From Turbatrix aceti (lineage: Eukaryota; Nematoda; Chromadorea; Rhabditida; Panagrolaimidae): a DNA stretch of 64,000 bases. The position numbers and the translations under genes were made by a program. The stretch covers positions 8,745,725 through 8,809,724 of the forward strand of contig OZ017769.1 of assembly GCA_963969345.1 (NCBI GenBank), in the 5' to 3' direction. Each line of letters starts with the position of its first letter. Position 1 is the stretch's first letter. Below, one piece after another: positions 44,242 to 55,793 of this stretch. The notes beneath the pieces are model-generated. The model was not told the origin of the DNA and did not search any database. It saw only the letters and a list, made by a program, of their open reading frames with translations.

Positions 44242-46383
44242 ATGGCTACGTACCTCGCTGCACCTGCAAAAATTTCCAACGATCAACAGATTTCACCGCC
44301 ACAATCGAACATCTACATCTGCGTTGTGTGTGGCGATGAGTCAGACGGCATCCACTTCGGGCAGTACAGTTGCCGAGCGTGCGCGGCTTTTTTCCGTCGA
44401 ACGGTGTCTCTTAGATTGGATTACACCTGCAAGGCGCACGGCCAGTGCCCCATCATGAAAAGTTGGTTGTTGTTTTGTTTCTGCTGAATTATCGATTGGG
44501 TGTGATAACGGGAAGGGAAAAAGAAATGTGATACCCGTTGTAGGGGTGGTAGATGATCATAAATCACATCCGCGGGAAGCTTTTAAGAAACGTGAAATGC
44601 GATACGGCACACGTAGACAAACGTGCATGGCACGTTTCCAAAAAGCCAAAAAAAATTTTTTGGAAAAAAAGAAAATAAACGCAAATAGAATAACAAAGTT
44701 ACTTATCCATAATTTCCAGACGCCCGTAACATGTGCCGTTCGTGCCGTTTTACAAAATGCCTAACAACCGGCATGCAGCCGTCTTCCGTTCAACCAGCGC
44801 GAGATGCCCTCGGAAAGCGCAAAGACCCGGTCAAGCGGTCAAACGGTCAGTGGACTCCCGTGTCACAGCCTTCGACGAGCGATTACGGCACCGATTCAAC
44901 GTCACCTGGGCAGTACAGCCAGGATGCACTGCCGAATAACAAAGCCGTCGGCAATGGCACTTATCAGGTGTACACAACTGCTAATCCCGTTGCTAACACT
45001 GTTGGCAGAAAAACAGTAAGCAAACACTTTGTCGAAAAAATTGTTTCAATGTTGTTTACGATACTTTTTTTAGTCTCCAGTCGAAGAATGCCAAACAAAG
45101 TACCTGCAAAAGATGGTCACCGGCTATCGGAATTTCTGTTCTCTTCGTCGCGCTAGTTACACTCTTGTTGACATAATTCCGAGATTTGCTGATGGTGACC
45201 CGGACGTAAGTGCGATGCTATTTTTTTCTGACGGTCAATTTTTTTTTGCAGGCAACACCCCCGAGCAATTATGGATCGTCGAAAAAAGTGTGCAGAATCG
45301 AAGCGAGTCTGCTCATGGACATGATTATGAAGTCATTCGATCCATTTTCAACCCTGAGCAGCTCGGATCGGGTAAGAAAGATTTTTTTGGATTACAAAAA
45401 AAAGTTTGGACAAATGCCCAGCTTGGCAATTGTGCGCTAACAAAACGCCAGCCAGTTCGCTTGGCCCAACGCTTGTGACATGTTTTTCTATGCGTTCTCT
45501 GCACTCTCTTTGGACCCAAACTGGACGCTGACCAGCAAGCGTATAACAAGCTGGCTCGCGTCAACTCATAAACTTACCTGGCTGGGAGGATCCTGTGATC
45601 AAGAAGGCAGGACCTCTAGTGTGAGGCTTGTCCATTGCACTTCTCGGCTCAGGCTGACCGCTATGGCTACCCCGAACTGGGGTACGCCAACAGTTAAATT
45701 TTTGGGTGCGGGGGATAGCGTTCGCGCTTCCCCCTTGGATTTACACGCAATTTGAGGTTCTTTTTTTCAGTCCCGAATCTTCGACACGTTTTACTCACAT
45801 TTCTCAAATGCAGAACGTGCCTATACAACATACCGCGTTTTTGGACACTTTGAGGACAACGATAAACTGATCATGCCCGATGGAGGATACGTTCGCATCA
45901 GTGAACTCGAAAAATTCTACGACAACAGCGATGTCCACGCTGCGCCTGCCGAAGTGGCCAAGGTTTTCAGCAACATTTATAATTACATTGTGCGTTTCAT
46001 CGTGAACAACATGGTTCGCCTTGAAATTGACGACTACGAAATTGTTACTATTTTTGGACTTTTTCTGTGGCGGGATACGGTGACAGGTGTGTCCGCCGAA
46101 GCTCAGCAGGTGATTGAAGCGGCCCGTGATGACCTGCTTCGGGACCTGCACAGTCATTACAAACACATTGGTTTCGTGGATTCGGAGATAACAGTCAGGA
46201 CCGGGAATTTGTTCATGCTCATTCCGAAACTTGAGGTTTTTATTATTTATTTTTGGGTTAAAACGAAAAAATGTGATTTTTCAGCATTCGGTTAAACTTG
46301 TAAAAGAAAACTTTGACATTGCGGAGCTCTTCAACATGCTCGAAATCGATCGGTGCTGCAAGCACTTTAACGACAAGAGTTGA
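44242..46383 (+). CDS. nematode-type nuclear hormone receptor, ligand-binding domain damaged
   Basis: Exons 44242-44461, 44720-45015, 45074-45205, 45252-about 45559, 45771-46235 and 46285-46383. The DNA-binding domain is complete: CVVCGDESDGIHFGQYSC, P-box CRACAAFFRRTVSL and, after the first intron, CRSCRFTKCLTTGM; CRACAAFF is typical of the expanded nematode receptor group. The ligand-binding domain spans the last exons and ends CKHFNDKS. In the fourth exon, coding-like sequence runs through an in-frame TAA (45438-45440), and near 45517-45521 the apparent reading moves by one base (from FSALSLD to DQQAYNKLAR). A splice from the GTAAGA at 45372 could skip the stop but not the frame change. 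It may be a pseudogene, or the assembly may have an error. A U1 snRNA gene lies in the following intron. Confidence 0.8.
45507..45522 (+). promoter_or_regulatory. putative proximal sequence element of U1 gene
   Basis: TCTTTGGACCCAAACT sits 63 to 48 bases before the U1 start, the same spacing as the similar CGCTTGGTCAATCAAG before SL1. It would overlap the coding sequence of the nuclear receptor. Confidence 0.35.
45570..45734 (+). ncRNA. U1 spliceosomal snRNA
   Basis: The 5' end AAACTTACCTGGCTGGG is the U1 sequence that pairs with 5' splice sites. GATCAAGAAGG at 45597 is the stem-loop I loop bound by U1-70K, ATTGCACT at 45634 the stem-loop II loop bound by U1A, AAATTTTTGG at 45696 the Sm site, and GGGGGATAGCGTTCGCGCTTCCCCC the terminal hairpin. 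At 165 nt it has normal U1 length. It lies on the same strand inside a roughly 211-bp intron of the nuclear receptor gene, starting about 10 nt after the predicted donor. All key elements are intact, so it is likely functional. Confidence 0.95.
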
Positions 46384-46596
46384 AATTTGGCACGTAGCAC
46401 TCGGCAGACTTGGACTGTTCACACATTACAATTCACATTCACTGCTTTTTTCATTGTTTTTTTTTGTGATTCGAGCACACAAATTTGTAAATTATAATAC
46501 ATAATACATAAATTTGAATTGAAATCCAAAACTTTGTCTTCACTCTATTTTTGACGGCTCGCTTGTCAGTCAGTCAGCATCAAACGCGAACGAAAG

Positions 46597-48408
46597 ATGA
46601 CGGTCAGTTACTCCTACGAAGCTTCGACGGCGACAAGCTTTACGTTCCTGCGTCTTATGACGTACTGGCAAGGCTCGATCTGGAAGCTTGTCTACCGGGA
46701 ACTCATCATCTGGTCGATCCTCTATTACATCATTGCTCTTGTCAAGCTTGAGGCTGTTGGGACGGTGTTTGAGGAACCCATCGAGCGCTTTATTCAGTGG
46801 AACGCCATGATGAAAACCACGACAGAGTGTATCATGATTCTGAGCTTTTTCACGTCACTCGCTGTCGGACGCTTTTTTTCCGTCTACACGATGATTTGGT
46901 GGCCGGACAACTGTGCCATTGCCATCGCGGGTTATCTGAAGAGCACGGTAGGTGAATTTTGGGGTTGCGTGTTATACTGTATTTTTTTGTAGCCACAAAA
47001 CGAAGCCGAGATGCGCGTCGTTAGAAAAACCTGTGCAAGGTACATCATGTTGTGCTTCATCCTGGTTATGAGGGACGTCTCTGCGCCGATCAAGAAACGG
47101 TTTCCCACTCTCGAGATGCTGACTCAATACGCAGGACTTATGACAAAGTAAGTTTTTCGTTCTCAATTTCTAATAAAAATATTTGTTTCAGGCAAGAGCT
47201 CGCATTTATAGAAAGAAGCGTGTCGACAGCCAAATACTGGATTCCGATAGAATGGATGCTAAATCTGCTCAAAAGATACTACATCAAATACCCCGGGTGC
47301 CTGGATCAGTACGCGTACAACGATCTCGTCAACGAGGTTTGTGCAAGCATTAGCCGCAGAAATAAATTTTAAAAAATTTTAGATGGTGCTATACCGAACG
47401 CAGATCTCAAATATCTACGCCTTTGACTGGGTGCCAATTCCTCTGGCATACACACAGCTCACCATCTTCTCGGCGTACAGCTCGGCTGTCATGATGCTGT
47501 TTACATCCCAGATTAGCGGAAATAAAAATGAAAACAGCATTTACTATTATTTCGTGAAACCCTTCATCTTCAGCTTCATGGAGCTCTGCATCATCATCGG
47601 CTGGCTCAAGATTGCCGCGACCATGCTCAATCCCTTCGGTCCCGATGACGACGATTTCGAAGTCTCGTGGCTCATTGATCGACACTGGGTAGCTGTTTCC
47701 GAGATCTTAGACCATCCGATGAGCTCTGTTCCTTGCAAGCGTTTCACGGATCTCATCGGAAATCTGCCGCACACCAAGGCCAGCCGGGCATTGCTACAGT
47801 AAGTCCTTGGGGACAAAAAAAAATGCGGAAATGACATTTTGGTGTCATGAGAGTGCAAAATGAGAAATTCATATTAAAAATGTTCGTTTTTTAGCAAACA
47901 GAAGCAGAATCCCATGATCGGTTCCGTCGCCAACATAAAAATCGACAAAGAAGACGCCGAGCTGGCCGAGGTTGCCGAGTGCGAAGATTCGGACAAAACA
48001 AGTTTCTCGATGGGATCCTCGACGCATTTAAGCCCAAAACCAAGCCCTCCGATAAATATGAACTTCATAAAGCCACTCACCGGATTTTTGGGCAACAGGA
48101 TCACGTCTCCGTCTGTTACCAAGCCAGCGCCTGCGCCAGCACCTACGCCAGCGCCTGCGCCAGCACCTACGCCAGCGCCTGCGCCAGCACCTACGCCAGC
48201 GCCTACTCCAGTGCCTACGGCAGTGCCTACACCAGTACCTAATGCAACACCTACGCTAGCACTTAATCCGACACCTACGCCAACACCTACACCAGCACCT
48301 ACGCCGGCACTTACGTTAGCGCCTACGCAAATGCTACCACCAGCGCCTACGCCAGCGACTGCGCCAGCTAACAATGCGGCGCCTGCACCCTCCAACAAAA
48401 ACACCTGA
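46597..48408 (+). CDS. bestrophin chloride channel homologue A
   Basis: Exons 46597-46947, 46993-47147, 47192-47336, 47383-47798 and 47895-48408 give 526 residues. Bestrophins form pentameric Ca2+-gated anion channels in the plasma membrane. Seen: the conserved start MTVSYSYEASTATSFTFLRL with WQGSIWK and YRELIIW, the RFF(S)VYTMIWWPDN segment, the RDVS motif, the KYWIPIEWM region, YDWVP-like FDWVPIPLAYTQ, and the Ca2+-clasp-type acidic run NPFGPDDDDFE with WLIDRH. The last exon adds about 100 residues of Ala-Pro-Thr-Pro repeats encoded by a degenerate GCGCCAGCACCTACG tandem repeat. It is one of a tandem pair with the next gene. Confidence 0.95.
48117..48370 (+). repeat. in-frame Ala/Pro/Thr codon repeat in bestrophin A
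   Basis: Repeated GCGCCAGCACCTACGCCA-type units, all multiples of 3, keep the reading frame open to the stop. The opposite strand is also open and Gly/Val/Ala-rich, an artefact of the repeat. Confidence 0.85.
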
Positions 48409-48589
48409 TTCAGCGCATGAAACTCCGAATTTTGCATATGCGCATACATAGCTACTCTTTATCGTGTTTGTCGTGGTACTTGTAAATTTAATCGAAAATA
48501 AATTTGAATTGAAATCTAAAAAACCGTACTTGAATTGATTGCCGGAACATTGCTTGCAAGTCAGTTAGAGAATAGCGCTCAAACGAACG

Positions 48590-50423
48590 ATGACGGTCAG
48601 TTACTCTTACGAAGCTTCGACGGCGACGAGCTTTACGTTCCTGCGTCTTATGACGTACTGGCACGGCTCGATATGGAAGCTTATCTACCGCGAACTCATC
48701 ATCTGGACGATTCTTTATTACTGCATCGCCTTCATTAAATACACGGCTGCTGGAACGGTTTTTGAGGCTTCCGTCGAACGCTTCATTGAATGGAACGTCC
48801 TGATGAAACGATCGACCGAGTGCATCATGATTCTGAGCTTCTTCACGTCACTCGCTGTCGGACGCTTTTTTTCCGTCTACACGATGATTTGGTGGCCGGA
48901 CAACTGTGCTATTGCCGTCGCGGGTTACCTGAAAAGCACGGTAGGAAAATCTTTAATGGCATTTGTTGTACGGAATTTTTTGCAGCTACAAAACGAAGCC
49001 GAGATGCGCGTCGTTAGAAAAACCTGCGCAAGGTACATTATGCTGTGCTTCATCCTGGTTATGAGGGACGTCTCTGCGCCGATCAAGAAACGGTTTCCCA
49101 CTCTCGAGATGCTGACTCAATACGCGGGACTTATGACAAAGTGAGTTTTATGTTATCAATTTTTAATAAAAATATTTGTTTTAGGCAAGAACTTCAATTT
49201 ATAGAAGGAAGCGTATCGACAGCGAAGTACTGGATTCCGATAGAGTGGATGCTAAATCTGCTCAAAAGATACTACATCAAATACCCCGGGTGCATGGATC
49301 AGTACGCGTACAACGATCTCGTCAACGAGGTTTGTGCAAGCATTAGCCGCAGAAATAAATTTAAAAAAATTTTAGATGGTGCTATACCGAACGCAGATCT
49401 CAAATATCTACGCCTTTGACTGGGTGCCAATTCCTCTGGCCTACACGCAGCTAACCATCTTCTCAGCGTACTCCACGGCTTTCACGATGCTTTTCACGTC
49501 ACAGACTGTTTCAAATCAAAAAGAAATCAGCTATTACTATTATTTCGTGAAGCCCTTCATCTTCAGTTTCATGGAGCTCTGTATCATCATCGGCTGGCTC
49601 AAGATTGCCGCGACCATGCTCAATCCCTTCGGTCCCGATGACGACGATTTCGAAGTCTCGTGGCTCATCGATCGACATTGGGTCGCTGTTTCCGAGATTT
49701 TGGAGCATCCAATAAGCTCTGTTCCGAACGAACGCATCACGGATCTCATCGGAAAACTTCCTCACACCAAGGCCAGCCGAGCGTTTTTACAGTAAGTTTT
49801 TGATTGCAAAAAAAAATAGAGAATGCGGAAATAGCGTTTTTTGTGATATGAGAGTACAGAAGTAAAAATTGAAAAATTCGTATCAAAAATGATCGTTTTT
49901 CAGCAAAAACAAGCACAATCCCATGATCGGATCCGTCGCCAACGTAAAAGTCAACCGAGAAGACGCCGAGCTGGTCGATGTTGCCGAATGCGAAGATTCG
50001 GACAATCTAAATGCCTCGATGTCGTCTTCACCGCATTTAAGCCCAAAACCAAGCCCGCCGATAAATATCAACTTCATAAAGCCATTGACTGAATTTTTGG
50101 GCAACAAGACGCCGTCTCTCAAAAAGACGGCGCCAGCGCCAGCACCTACGCTAGCGCCAGCACCAGCGGCAGCACCTACGCTAGCGCCAGCACCAGCGCC
50201 AGCACCTACGCCAGCGCCAGCACTTACGCCAGCGCCAGCACCTATTTCAACGACTACGGTAGCGCCTACTCAAGCGCCCACGGCAGCGCCTACACCAGTG
50301 CCAGCACCTACGACAGCGCCTGTGCCATCACCTACGCCACTGCCAGCACCTAGGATAGCGTCTGCGCCATCACCTACGCCAGCTAACAATGCAACCCCTG
50401 CGCCAGCCCCCAACAACACGTGA
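48590..50423 (+). CDS. bestrophin chloride channel homologue B
   Basis: Exons 48590-48940, 48986-49140, 49185-49329, 49376-49791 and 49904-50423 give 528 residues. The first four exons have the same lengths as in copy A (351, 155, 145 and 416 nt), and much of the sequence, even the intron 3 and intron 4 edges, is shared, so the pair is a fairly recent tandem duplicate with possible gene conversion. The same bestrophin motifs are present (WHGSIWK, YTMIWWPDN, RDVS, NPFGPDDDDFE). The tail is again an Ala-Pro repeat but of different length and pattern. The stop lies 46 bp from the stop of the convergent receptor gene. Confidence 0.95.
50125..50415 (+). repeat. in-frame Ala/Pro/Thr codon repeat in bestrophin B
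   Basis: GCGCCAGCACCTACGCTA-like units, homologous in kind to the copy A tail but with independent expansions. Confidence 0.8.
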
Positions 50424-50439
50424 TTCACCTGTGCACTTG

Positions 50440-50462
50440 AATAAAATTTATGTATTTTTATT
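50440..50462. terminator. back-to-back polyadenylation signals of convergent genes
   Basis: AATAAA on the plus strand (50440-50445) serves bestrophin B and AATAAA on the minus strand (50457-50462) serves the receptor subunit gene, within 25 bp. The two mRNAs should overlap at their 3' ends. Confidence 0.6.
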
Positions 50463-50469
50463 GCACCAT

Positions 50470-53400
50470 TTAATTTGAACCGGAAGGACCAAAATGAGGG
50501 GCAGTAATGAAATTTGTCACATTGGTAGGCCTGTACTGGAGATCGATGGCTTCCCGGTTGTCAAAGAGCGTCGGCGCCCGGAGCAGAATCCACATTGTGC
50601 TAAAGACGCACGCGAACGAGAAGATGATGAGGAAGAGTCGGTCGAGGACCATTGCGACGTATTTCCAGTCCTCGTCGACTTTGTCGTCCCGATCTTTTTT
50701 CTTGAGGAGCTCGGCTATGAAGCAGACATTTTCGAATGCCTTGATGACGGGCGGAGAGTAGTAAAGTTTCTGAATCCGTTCGTCGATCGGCGCATTGGCG
50801 AGTGTACGGGTTAGGTCACGGGACACTCGGTGCTCGTGGTAGCTCATCGTGATGCGTTCGTTCTCGCCGCCTCTCTTGTTGGGGTCTATGCGTCTGAAAG
50901 ACTCCTCTTTCTCGTCCAAGGGGCGGCGCATGAACAACAGCTTCGGCAGCCATCGCAGGAACACCACCTTGATCCACTTGCTCATCCGGTGTGTGGTTGG
51001 TGTCCGGAAGTGGAGGTTGAGTGCTGCAAAATTTTTAAATCCATAAAAACATTGTTTATATATTTTTTCGGAAAACAAGGCATAAATAAGCAATAAACAT
51101 TTTTTTGGTCGATGAGACTTTTAAAAAATAAATACATTTTCCAGCTGTTTTCGTTCGTTCGTGTTCGTCATTTCAGCTTTTTTCTAATGCCTGAAAGGCT
51201 CAAAAGGTCATCGGACCAGTCTGGTAATTAATCCTGAATACTGAATACAAATGTAATTTTTTTTCGCGCAGGCAGCACTGGCTTCAAAATTCTATTACTC
51301 GAGAAAGCCGGCAAGTCCCTCGTTCGTATGTAAAGGCGTGTGGAAAACACAGCTATCATAGAATAGAATTTTTCAGTCGTGCCGTGTTTGTTGTTCTCGC
51401 GCTGTTCGGTCTTTTTTAGTCTTTGCCGTTGGCAACTGAAAAAAACATGCGCAGTTGAATTCGAAATTAGTCGACGCTCCGCCGCGTTGTTCACGTGAAT
51501 CTCGTTCGGTTAGTTTTGCTTTTTAATTTATAATAAAAATTTGCTAATGTTATTTGGGTCTACGTTGGCAGGTTTAAAGTACGGTATCAAAGTTTTGAAA
51601 ACGGTTTTTTTGGATTGGGGAAATTTTTTTTTTTTGAATTTTGCACCATTTTGGGCATTTTTTTGTTTTTCGAACTTTGCTTTACTTTGGAAAACGGTTT
51701 TTGGTTTGGATTTTGGTAATGTTTTATGTTTTCCGAATTTTTGCGCATCTTTGTAATTTTTTTTTGGATTTCGGTAATTTTTTATGTTTTCCGAATTTTG
51801 TGCCAATGTTTGTAATTTAGAAAAAAAACCCACAAACAACAGTGACGACGACTGATAGTGTTACCATAATCATGGTAAACAGAAGATACTTTCCGATGAG
51901 CGGAAGTGTGATGCTGGTAGCCGGAATGATTTCCATCTGAAAAAAAAACAAATATGCCAATTTTACACGTATTCCGGCCTAAAGAGGGGGATGCGGCCTG
52001 TCCTAATCTCCGAATGCATGATTACGGCGTACTGTACTACGGAAACGATTAGTCTTAGGTTTTTTTTGGAAATTCTTTTAAAAGATAAAAGTTCTTTGAG
52101 GTGTTTACGCCTCACTGATTGTATTGCAAAATCTCGCTGTTCTCCTGTTCTCCTAGCTTGTCCGTCTTTGACGACAACGTCGGCGACGACTCATTCATTC
52201 CATTGACGGAATTGCAATGGAACGACGGTAGACAGGGGTGCAGGTTTAATTAATTAGCGTGTTGTTGTATTTTTGTAATTTTTTCAAAAACCCTCCCCTT
52301 TTCCTACAGAAGCCCTTATCTTACCAAAAGCAGGAAGAAAAGTGTGAGTGCGACCAGGATGGAAATGCACAGTGCAATCTTTTCACCTGAGTCCGACGGT
52401 AGGTAGAATACGAGAACGGTTAGAAAACTTATTCCGACGCATGGGAATACCTGAAAAAAAATTTTTTTTCAGTTTTTTGGTGTCCAAATATATTTTTTGA
52501 TACCCACCAAATTTACGGTATAGAAAAGTGGTTTTCGTCTCAAGACCAAAAAGTACTGTATGTCGACGTAGGAGCCGCTACCTGGACAGCAACTTGGGTA
52601 GTTTTTGGCCCGTCTTTCGGCTCTCCGTGCCATGATGTCCCATTCGACGGAGGGATAATAGTCGGAGAGGTCTGTAAATTTGTATTTGACAGATTTGTAT
52701 ACGTACACATATATTTTTTTTTGTTTTTGGTCCCGACTGAAAATGACACGCATCGTCCATTTTTTTCCCTTTCAAAAATTTCGAACCAGTTGGTTTTGCA
52801 TTCGAAACTGTCGTTTTTTTTGGCCAATAGGAAATAAATGTTCAAGCCTTGACAATTGGACATTCCCAAAATTCACATCGGTCGGGAATGTCTCCGACCC
52901 CCACACAAAAAAAGTCGGGTTAAAAATTGTTGAATGCATAGCTAGCGTTCGTTATGCATGCAAAAGCCCGCATAAAACGCCATTTATCACCCGACTTCCC
53001 TTCCCTCGACCATGAACCTACCAATGCCATCTTCGACGACAGTAACATTTTCGAGTTCGCCATTCTCATTTGGAATTTGTTCGTTGTAGGATCCGGTTTC
53101 GAGGAGCTCAAGATTTAGGAGGTCTTCGGAATACGTCCAGGAACCATACTTCAGATTGCATTGCTGCTCGTCGAAGGGAAACCTAAATAAATAAATACAA
53201 GGAAGTCCAATTTATTTAATTTTCCCAAACCACAATTTTTTTTCGTTCTGCGTCTGAATTTTTGTTCTTTCATCCCTTATTTATTTTTGCATTAGTGCGC
53301 GGTACTTTTTTTGTTGGCGTTAACTCCAAATTTGTGTTCTCCAAATTTGGCGTCTTATCAGCTGCTTTTTGCTACGTTGGCGTTTGTGCCCGTGAAATTA

Positions 53401-54122
53401 AATAAAAAAGTATATAGCAGCTGGTCGGTCGAAAAATGAGAAAAAAAACCCCTTTGGATCCCAAAAATAGAAAAATTGGTTTTTTCAAGTGTCAAGAAAT
53501 TTTTTGTTGTTGTTGTATAAAATTTCCCTGGCGTTAGTAAACCCACCACTGAACGTCAATCTGACAGAGTGACTTGAAGATGGCCGGCGGCTCCCATGTG
53601 ACTTCACCCGAGTAGTGGAGTGTGGCTTTCGTCGAGATTGTAATGTTGTAACTCGAGTCTGCGTTGTTGTACAACACCAAATCTGGAACGTAAAACAAAA
53701 TCATGCTTTGCCATGTTTTGAAAGCTTTAAACTTATCCAAATCATTTCGTAAGGCACGTAAAGCACGCTGACCCCACCGTAGTTCTCTGGATTCCAGGAG
53801 AGTTTTTTGTCGACCCAGACTTGTTTGAGCCAGACGCTGCACGTCATGATCTGGTCTATTTCGTGCTAAAAGGAATGGATTGTACTCTGGATAAAAAGAT
53901 AAGCCGGGCAAAGCCAAATAAACTCACCACGTCGATTATCTGTGAAAGCCGGAGTTTGAGCTTGATGGTCAGGGGCTCGTTGGGTCGGTTGGAGGGCCTT
54001 CGATGACGGTTGTAGCTGACCATGAGGTCGTCGTAGAGTCTCTTGGCATCTTCATTCGCGGATGAGAGCAGGGAAAACTCGGCGGAGAGAAAGATGAGAG
54101 GAACACACCATCTCCAGAACAT
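50470..54122 (-). CDS. nicotinic acetylcholine receptor alpha-type subunit
   Basis: Eight exons (54122-53928, 53865-53733, 53682-53547, 53182-53022, 52671-52508, 52450-52325, 51936-51834, 51023-50470) give 523 residues. It is a subunit of a pentameric acetylcholine-gated cation channel in muscle or neuron membranes. Seen: signal peptide [12 protein letters not shown], ligand-binding domain with [15 protein letters not shown], the Cys-loop [15 protein letters not shown], vicinal cysteines SCCPGS that define alpha subunits, TM1 ([12 protein letters not shown] with FYLPSD), TM2 ([17 protein letters not shown]), TM3 ([23 protein letters not shown]), [10 protein letters not shown], a moderate cytoplasmic loop and TM4 ([14 protein letters not shown]). 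The usual WKPD before LVLYNNAD reads WIN by the best splice choice. It is nearest in kind to UNC-38/UNC-63-like subunits; I cannot decide further. Confidence 0.92.
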
Positions 54123-55793
54123 TCCGTTCTGGAGACTGATTCTGGAGTTCAGTTGAATGCGGAAATCCAAGATTTGGATCCGGTGAACAACGAACGTCGA
54201 TAGCGATCAATATGCAGAGCCCGCCAGAGGGCCGAACGAGGGAGGGAGGGAAGACTTGGCGCTTCGCTTCCTCCTTGCGCTTTTTGATGGCTCGAACGAA
54301 CAAAAGACAGCCGCCGGCCCGGCTGCAGTCAGCCGGTTGGATGAACTCGTCCCGACCGACGGGCTTGCCAGTGGCCACGGCCATTACTTTGTCACTTGGT
54401 GTTTGCCTGACTTTTTCATCCCTTTCTGCGGTTTTGCAGCAAGGATGAGTAGCGTCGGTTATTAGCAGGGACTGAGTGACTTGAGTGAGTGAGGGTGGTG
54501 GCGGGGGTGCATCCAAGGACCTAAGATCATGTCAACCAAAACGAAGAATTGCCAGCTGTTCAGTTGTTTTTTTCTTCTGGCCAAACAGATGTAGTTGTTT
54601 TTTTGCTTGAAACGCAATTTACCCTTCCGAGTGAGTACGATTACGTTTTATCTTGTGACGATGACGTCGTCGGCAGGGGGCATTGCCGGTTTACGGCATG
54701 GCCCCCTGCGTGATGCCGTAGTTGCATGACGTTTCCATTTGGCATCGGTTAAGCCATCCGGTTTTTGTAGCTGGCAGTTTGGTAATAGCTTTTGTCGTTT
54801 TCATTTTCGTTTTCGTTTCGTTCTCGTTTATGTTTGATGTGAGTAACCACTTTTTTTAACGCCCATTGCGTCCATTTCAAGCGTGTTCTATCAAACGTAA
54901 ACTTGCCTACTGCGCAGTGTGCACTTGTCTGTCTTTTTTTTTCATTCTAACATAAGCCGGCCAAGTTTCTAGTCATTTCTCATGCATTCCGGCATTTGGG
55001 CCATTGCGTAGAAGCAGAGTAATGTCATTTATGAATCCGGCGGTCAGAATGGCCTCATCCTCCGCCGCGGGCACTGGCTAGGGGGTAGACGGAAGTGGAG
55101 AAGCTTCTCGACTTGTCTTGTCTCCCCTGTTGCTTGTCAAAACTCCTTTTTGTCTCTTTCCAACGCCTGAAAAAGCTAAACGGTCCCTCAAGCGCCACCC
55201 AGCGGAGATAGATGTTTGAGCATGTTTTTTCACGACACTCAGAAAAATGCGATTTAATCCGGCATATCCACTAGAGCTGGCTAGTTTTGCCCTGTCCTGC
55301 CTTTCCACTCTCGGCGTTTGTTTGTTTGCTCGCCGGGCAAGGGAAAATGCCTACTGTGGAAACAAACGACTCGAAAGCGGCACACGTCGCGCAACGTGCG
55401 CTGCAACTACGTTCACGGGCTCTGTGTGCGTCCGGAGTGACGGCGTCGGAATCGATGCCCCCGAACGAGTACGAGAACGACGACCCCGCCTGGCGAGCTA
55501 CATAGATAGCCGGCGGCGGCGACGTTTGTGTGTGTGAAAGAGGGCACGTGCCTCTCGCCCGGTCTCTCTCCCTCGTCGCTCTCTTCGGTACCGCGTCGGG
55601 CAGTCAAGTGCCGCAGGCTGTGCTAGACACGCGCGTGCCGACTTTCTTCTTTCTTTGCCTTTGCCGTGGCCGTTGCCGTTGCCGTTGCCTTCTTCGCGTT
55701 CGTTTGCCTTCTTTTGTTTTTCTTTCTCGTAAACGTGCTGGGTTGTTGACGCGTTTTACAACACTTTATAAAATTATTCCAAATTTTTTAGCA
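54123..55793. other. intergenic region, divergent promoters
   Basis: No gene is supported in 1.7 kb between the divergent receptor-subunit and synaptotagmin genes. It contains GC-rich stretches near 54200-54500 and 55250-55720, the latter with repeated CCGTTGCCGTTGCC. TTTTTTTAG ends 2 nt before the synaptotagmin ATG. Confidence 0.5.
55781..55791 (+). promoter_or_regulatory. putative SL trans-splice acceptor of synaptotagmin gene
   Basis: AAATTTTTTAG directly precedes CAATG, leaving only two bases of leader. Such placement is typical of nematode mRNAs that receive a trans-spliced leader. Confidence 0.65.

Noticed and set aside
47874..48449. Long minus-strand frame rich in Gly/Val/Ala opposite the bestrophin A tail
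   Set aside because: It mirrors the GCGCCAGCACCTACG repeat on the other strand; the plus frame joins four upstream exons in phase and has a known domain.
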